NCBI GenBank assembly: GCA_947623455.1
Contig: OX392528.1
Span: 55,880,322-55,944,321, forward strand
Origin: Mimachlamys varia
Lineage: Eukaryota > Mollusca > Bivalvia > Pectinida > Pectinidae
Direction of reading: 5' to 3'
Length of the DNA stretch: 64,000 nucleotides
In this document: positions 61,801 through 64,000 of the stretch, in pieces
How the letters are laid out: each line of letters begins with the position of its first letter
Numbering within the stretch: the stretch's first letter is position 1
Made by a program: the position numbers and the translations under genes
Notes under the pieces: generated by a model
Database searches by the model: none
What the model saw: only the letters and a program-made list of their open reading frames with translations
What the model was told of the DNA's origin: nothing

Positions 61801-62884
61801 GAATATAGCGTATCTAGACCGGGTCGATTGGTTGAGGTTCCGGGTTCGAATTCCGGTCTGGCCGTGCATCCCCCCCCCCCCTGTTACACTTGGATGTTTT
61901 TGCTAACAAGCATATTACTCTATCTAAATTTATTTTATTTATTCTCAATGGGCAAAATGAGAAAAATAATCATGATATTTTTTTCATTTTTATATAATGC
62001 CTTCCTTTATAGAATTCTTCCAGATAGCAAATATAAGTACACAATCGTGTAGGATTGCATTTAAAAGGGGAACAGGAGAAATATATAAATAATCAGAAGA
62101 AAAAAATAACACAAATAATTCCATCCTAAAATGGACTTATTGATACTGCCGGAACTTAAATTATATTCATAATCAATATTTGTAGCATTACCTAAGATTC
62201 GAGTCGCAACTGATTGACTATGTACAAATGTCTTTGTTTTTGCTAAATACACGTCATGGAATTCCCTCATGCGTCACTAATCATCCAAGGAAAATAGCTT
62301 AGTAAAACCTGACTGCGTATACATTAGCGCATTCGCAATGTAAAGGGCTCGGTGGATTGATTTCTACTTCACATATGGTCCCGTTCACGCTTAAGCACAA
62401 AAAGGATTCGATGACAGCCAGTTTTTGCTTTTTTCAACGTTTTGAAACGTGGAACATATTTGAAATCCATCAAGCATAATTATACAATCAATGGATGCTG
62501 GTGAAAGTCTTATTTCCATGCAATATGTCCCTGTTAAATAGGCCATATTACCGTATACGAAGGCGAAATGAGGTATGATCCTTAATTATGTCCGGTTTAA
62601 TTCCATCGATCCAGTTACTGCTGGTCTCCTTGTCTAACGGATCAGCCATAGGTTAATGATTTATACTGATTAGTTAACCGATCCTTGTTATTAGATTCCA
62701 GTGTTTGTGGAACCTTTTTTTCTAATTGACAGGTGGTGATCAGGGCGAGCCTGTGGAACCCAGTCTCATCTTCCCCATCTGTAGAAAGATATACGGCATG
62801 GAGACAGAACATCATTATAACGTGGCGGAGATGGAAGAGAAATTGTTTGTAAACAAGACACCATCGAAGACTTTGAATTCTTGA
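49849..62884 (+). CDS. Gene C: complete SLC5A8/12-like sodium-coupled monocarboxylate transporter, 15 coding exons, 610 aa
   Basis: Exons (plus): 49849-50202, 50801-50869, 53127-53178, 53546-53613, 54346-54426, 55367-55440, 55820-55957, 57285-57420, 58054-58142, 58258-58370, 58847-58917, 59087-59173, 59567-59811, 61432-61535, 62733-62884. Each has AG/GT borders, and the sum is 1833 nt (610 aa plus TGA). Exon lengths 1-12 and 14 equal gene B exactly. Motifs: GVPAEVYVFGIRG, IAYMGVTLYAPGLALQV, GGIKSVVWTDAFQF, FNPDPRTRHTMWG, NQSSVQRVSSLRSLKAAK, LMPYFVLDVMRSLPGLSG, STFSSGINALAANTVED, GTCGGPLTGLFFLGG. The exon 1 loop reads FHGNRRL where genes A and B have FLGNRRL. The C-terminus (KTPSKTLNS) is read through where gene B splices to a further exon. 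A candidate poly(A) signal is at 63098. Predicted to be a ~13-TM plasma-membrane Na+-coupled carboxylate symporter; substrate is inferred from the family only. Confidence 0.87.
50890..52015 (-). mobile_element. LINE (CR1-like) 3' part with RT in gene C intron 2
   Basis: The minus strand reads YADDTQIHM (catalytic motif, ~51945), then WMNANMLKLNQEKTELIVF, NLGVYFDSSLNMEKQV, LVTSRLD, one TAG stop at 51552-51554 in place of Tyr, then GNALLCG, VQNTAARLV, LHWLPVQYRSQYKILVYTYK and LWNRLPSAIRK. This is the usual order of a CR1/L2-like RT C-terminus. It ends in a (TAA)-type tail with gcgcttcacaa-like 3' sequence at 50890-50960. It is 5'-truncated with few lesions, so relatively young. Confidence 0.85.
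52530..52725. repeat. YIDD-family 3' fragment (minus) joined to a decayed exon 3 copy (plus)
   Basis: 52530-52680 matches the reverse 3' region of the retroelement family. Directly after it, 52684-52722 ('ctatatgagagaaacactat', atgcacccagactatcac) resembles gene C exon 3 (IAYMGVTLYAPGLA) with a stop in place of G. It is a dead duplicate of the real exon 3 about 440 bp downstream. Confidence 0.55.
53670..53880 (+). repeat. YIDD-family 3' fragment in gene C intron 4
   Basis: Contains 'aggattgatgcttacttgga', gacgtcgatgaagcagaag, 'tttgttcctattttgcctct' and gttgacgctatggtattc. A shorter piece recurs at 54085-54165. Confidence 0.65.
55045..55200 (-). repeat. YIDD-family RT-tail fragment in gene C intron 5
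   Basis: The reverse strand reads 'ctgctgacacacggcag', preceded by frame-broken RT-tail sequence related to 3290-3400 (gatatttagagcaaacactaaagtaac..aaattg). Confidence 0.55.
56006..57026. mobile_element. 1021-bp TTAA-flanked DNA transposon, non-autonomous, in gene C intron 7
   Basis: Flanked by TTAA at 56002-56005 and 57027-57030. Terminal inverted repeats of ~190 bp start (A/T)GCTGACAATGCAAGTTAAAAAGC and contain acaggttactaagga, 'ttgccttgcttggaaacga' and gggtataaaaggcaccc. The TTAA target is shared with piggyBac-type elements, but the terminal bases are not the usual piggyBac ones, so class is open. No transposase. Confidence 0.8.
59712..59740 (+). repeat. 12-bp in-frame duplication within gene C exon 13
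   Basis: acatcaatgtat occurs twice in tandem (59714-59725, 59726-59737), giving TSMYTSMYT in an extracellular-type, Asn-glycosylation-rich loop. It contributes to exon 13 being 245 nt here against 236 nt in gene B. Confidence 0.8.
59886..60085. repeat. ~20-bp minisatellite in gene C intron 13
   Basis: About nine copies of 'ttttgcagtgaaaatataag'. Starts 75 bp after the exon 13 donor. Similarity to the donor region (cacgtgagaatatt) is weak and may be chance. Confidence 0.85.
60465..60520 (-). repeat. SINE fragment
   Basis: 'gtgggaggaaaccggggtac' + ctgg is the reverse of the molluscan SINE tail block. Confidence 0.5.
61195..61285 (-). repeat. tRNA-like SINE head
   Basis: The reverse strand contains a B-box (GGGTTCGCGCCCGG) preceded by 'taacgtccataacctagaag', as in tRNA-derived SINEs. 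It has no complete tRNA fold. Confidence 0.5.
61597..61675 (+). repeat. tRNA-like sequence (A and B boxes), probably SINE-derived
   Basis: 'ggctcaattggttgagcg' (A-box/D-arm) and 'ggttccgagttcgaatcc' (B-box/T-arm) are spaced as in a tRNA, but the anticodon stem is poor and the acceptor arms do not pair cleanly. Lies in intron 14 of gene C. Confidence 0.5.
61805..61870 (+). repeat. Second tRNA-like sequence, anticodon arm missing
   Basis: 'gggtcgattggttgag' runs directly into 'gttccgggttcgaattccgg', so the D-arm and T-arm are adjacent. This is a damaged relative of the tRNA-like sequence 200 bp upstream. Confidence 0.5.
62305..62582. mobile_element. Non-autonomous element of the 'gactgcgtatac' family in gene C intron 14
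   Basis: The left end 'cctgactgcgtatacattag' and right end 'ttaccgtatacgaaggcgaa' plus 'atgaggtatgatcc' form imperfect terminal inverted repeats related to the 18797 palindrome. No coding content. Confidence 0.6.
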
Positions 62885-63097
62885 AAGGTTTAGTGAACTT
62901 ATACTGTATCTACTTTATTGATTAACAAAAAGGTTTTTTTTGACGAGAAGAATCATTTTAAAACCTTTAATATAAGTCCAATGATTTTTAATGAGCTTTA
63001 ACAGTATAGTGTTAGGGCCTATGATTGTTTTCGGGTATGAGTTTATGAGAATATCAAGGAATTAAAAACAGAACCTAATATCATTGAAACAAGACTA

Positions 63098-63103
63098 AAT
63101 AAA
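63098..63103 (+). terminator. Candidate poly(A) signal of gene C
   Basis: AATAAA 214 nt after the gene C stop codon. The following 900 bp to the window end show no exon or repeat I recognise. Confidence 0.5.
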
Positions 63104-64000
63104 CAAGTGTTTGGAAATGATAACATCGAAATATATATTACAAATGCCACTTTCCAAGTTTACAGGGTTTGATGGAGAAACAACTAAAAACTCAAGTAAT
63201 CTGACTTTCCAAATCCTTCACAGTTGTATGTTTGAATGAAAGACTTCAGTTTGTTTCAATGAATTATCTTCAACGATGATTTTTAATGTCGCATAGGTCA
63301 AATTTGTTAAAATGTTCAAACGACTTCCTCTCAGGGTACTGGTATTTGACCTTTAGCTTGTTGTGATGCCGATGGGATAACAAGTTAGATTAAATGTGAT
63401 CCTGCCCCATGTTCAATGTCTCAGGTGTCAAATGTGTTCAGATTGTTTAGCAACTTCTTCCGGTAATCATTAAGGTTTGGGTTATATCTAATTTTGTGTT
63501 TGGTTGTTTGGAACTTGACTCTAGTGACAAGGTTAAATTTCCGATAAATGCCCATTCTGCCTCTTGTTTCTATAAAAGTGTCGGATTCTTCTTCTTGTAA
63601 GATAAAGATAAACTTCCAAGACCATGTTTTGCTATTTGAATTTACAATGTTTTATTGTCGAATCTGATATCTCCTTAGTTTCGATTCCTTTTTAGTGTTA
63701 CGAATTTGTTTTTCTTCTTTATTTTCTTAAGAGTCAAAAGCGCGATTTGTCTTATGAAAATGATTTGTAGTTTATTTACAAAACTATCTGAAATATGTTT
63801 CGTTTATTACATTACGTAAATAGCAAAGAACAATTAACAGTGTACACTGCATATAGAATTGTAGACTGATATGTGAATAGTAATGATACAACTTAACATA
63901 TTATTAGTCATCAATCTTGATGACTCATCCATCAGTTTTAAGTCGACCGAGCGACTGCATTTCAATTAGAGAATGGTGTGGTTTCGTTATGGCATATTCA

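Noticed and set aside
61615..62052. 145-aa open frame
   Set aside because: Runs through tRNA-like sequences and AT-rich intron 14 of gene C; no recognisable domain.

Overview
The window looks like nuclear DNA from a mollusc, most likely a bivalve. It is AT-rich and intron-rich, dense in short inverted-repeat transposons, and carries SINE tails whose 'ggtcggtggtttttctccgg' core is typical of molluscan genomes. That taxonomic call is inference. No rRNA, CRISPR or prokaryotic gene organisation is seen. Only a minority of the open reading frames are coding; most are chance frames in AT-rich DNA.

The main content is a cluster of SLC5-family solute:sodium symporter genes of the sodium-coupled monocarboxylate transporter type (SLC5A8/SLC5A12-like). 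I rebuilt exon structures by hand from splice signals, reading-frame continuity and comparison between copies. From left to right: (A) exons 1 and 2 of a minus-strand copy (1715-2549) that runs off the left edge; (P1) plus-strand exon debris at 3950-5240; (B) a complete minus-strand gene, 16 coding exons, 8239-36268, 618 aa; (P2) a decayed minus-strand copy, 42346-48211; (C) a complete plus-strand gene, 15 coding exons, 49849-62884, 610 aa. B and C are arranged head to head. Their internal exons have identical lengths and phases, except exon 13 and the 3' end.

The most unusual observation is that pieces of these genes have become tandem repeats. Downstream of exon 12 in gene B, a 22-bp unit spanning the exon 12 end and its 5' splice site is repeated about 22 times into the intron, so the intron carries many splice-donor look-alikes. 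The 3' part of exon 9 with its donor is likewise tandemly duplicated in gene B and in P2, and a trace is visible in gene C.

The rest is intronic and intergenic DNA: about 15 fragments of one retroelement family, two LINE 3' parts with YADDT motifs plus one decayed LINE, a 2.6-kb element with ~300-bp terminal inverted repeats and a tandem-repeat core, a 1-kb TTAA-flanked element present twice (one copy holding a nested hAT-like insertion), a Tigger-like element, several near-perfect hairpins, SINEs and minisatellites. A possible multi-exon transcription unit (plus strand, about 25697-31175) lies inside the 14.7-kb first intron of gene B and has a Mutator-transposase-like peptide.
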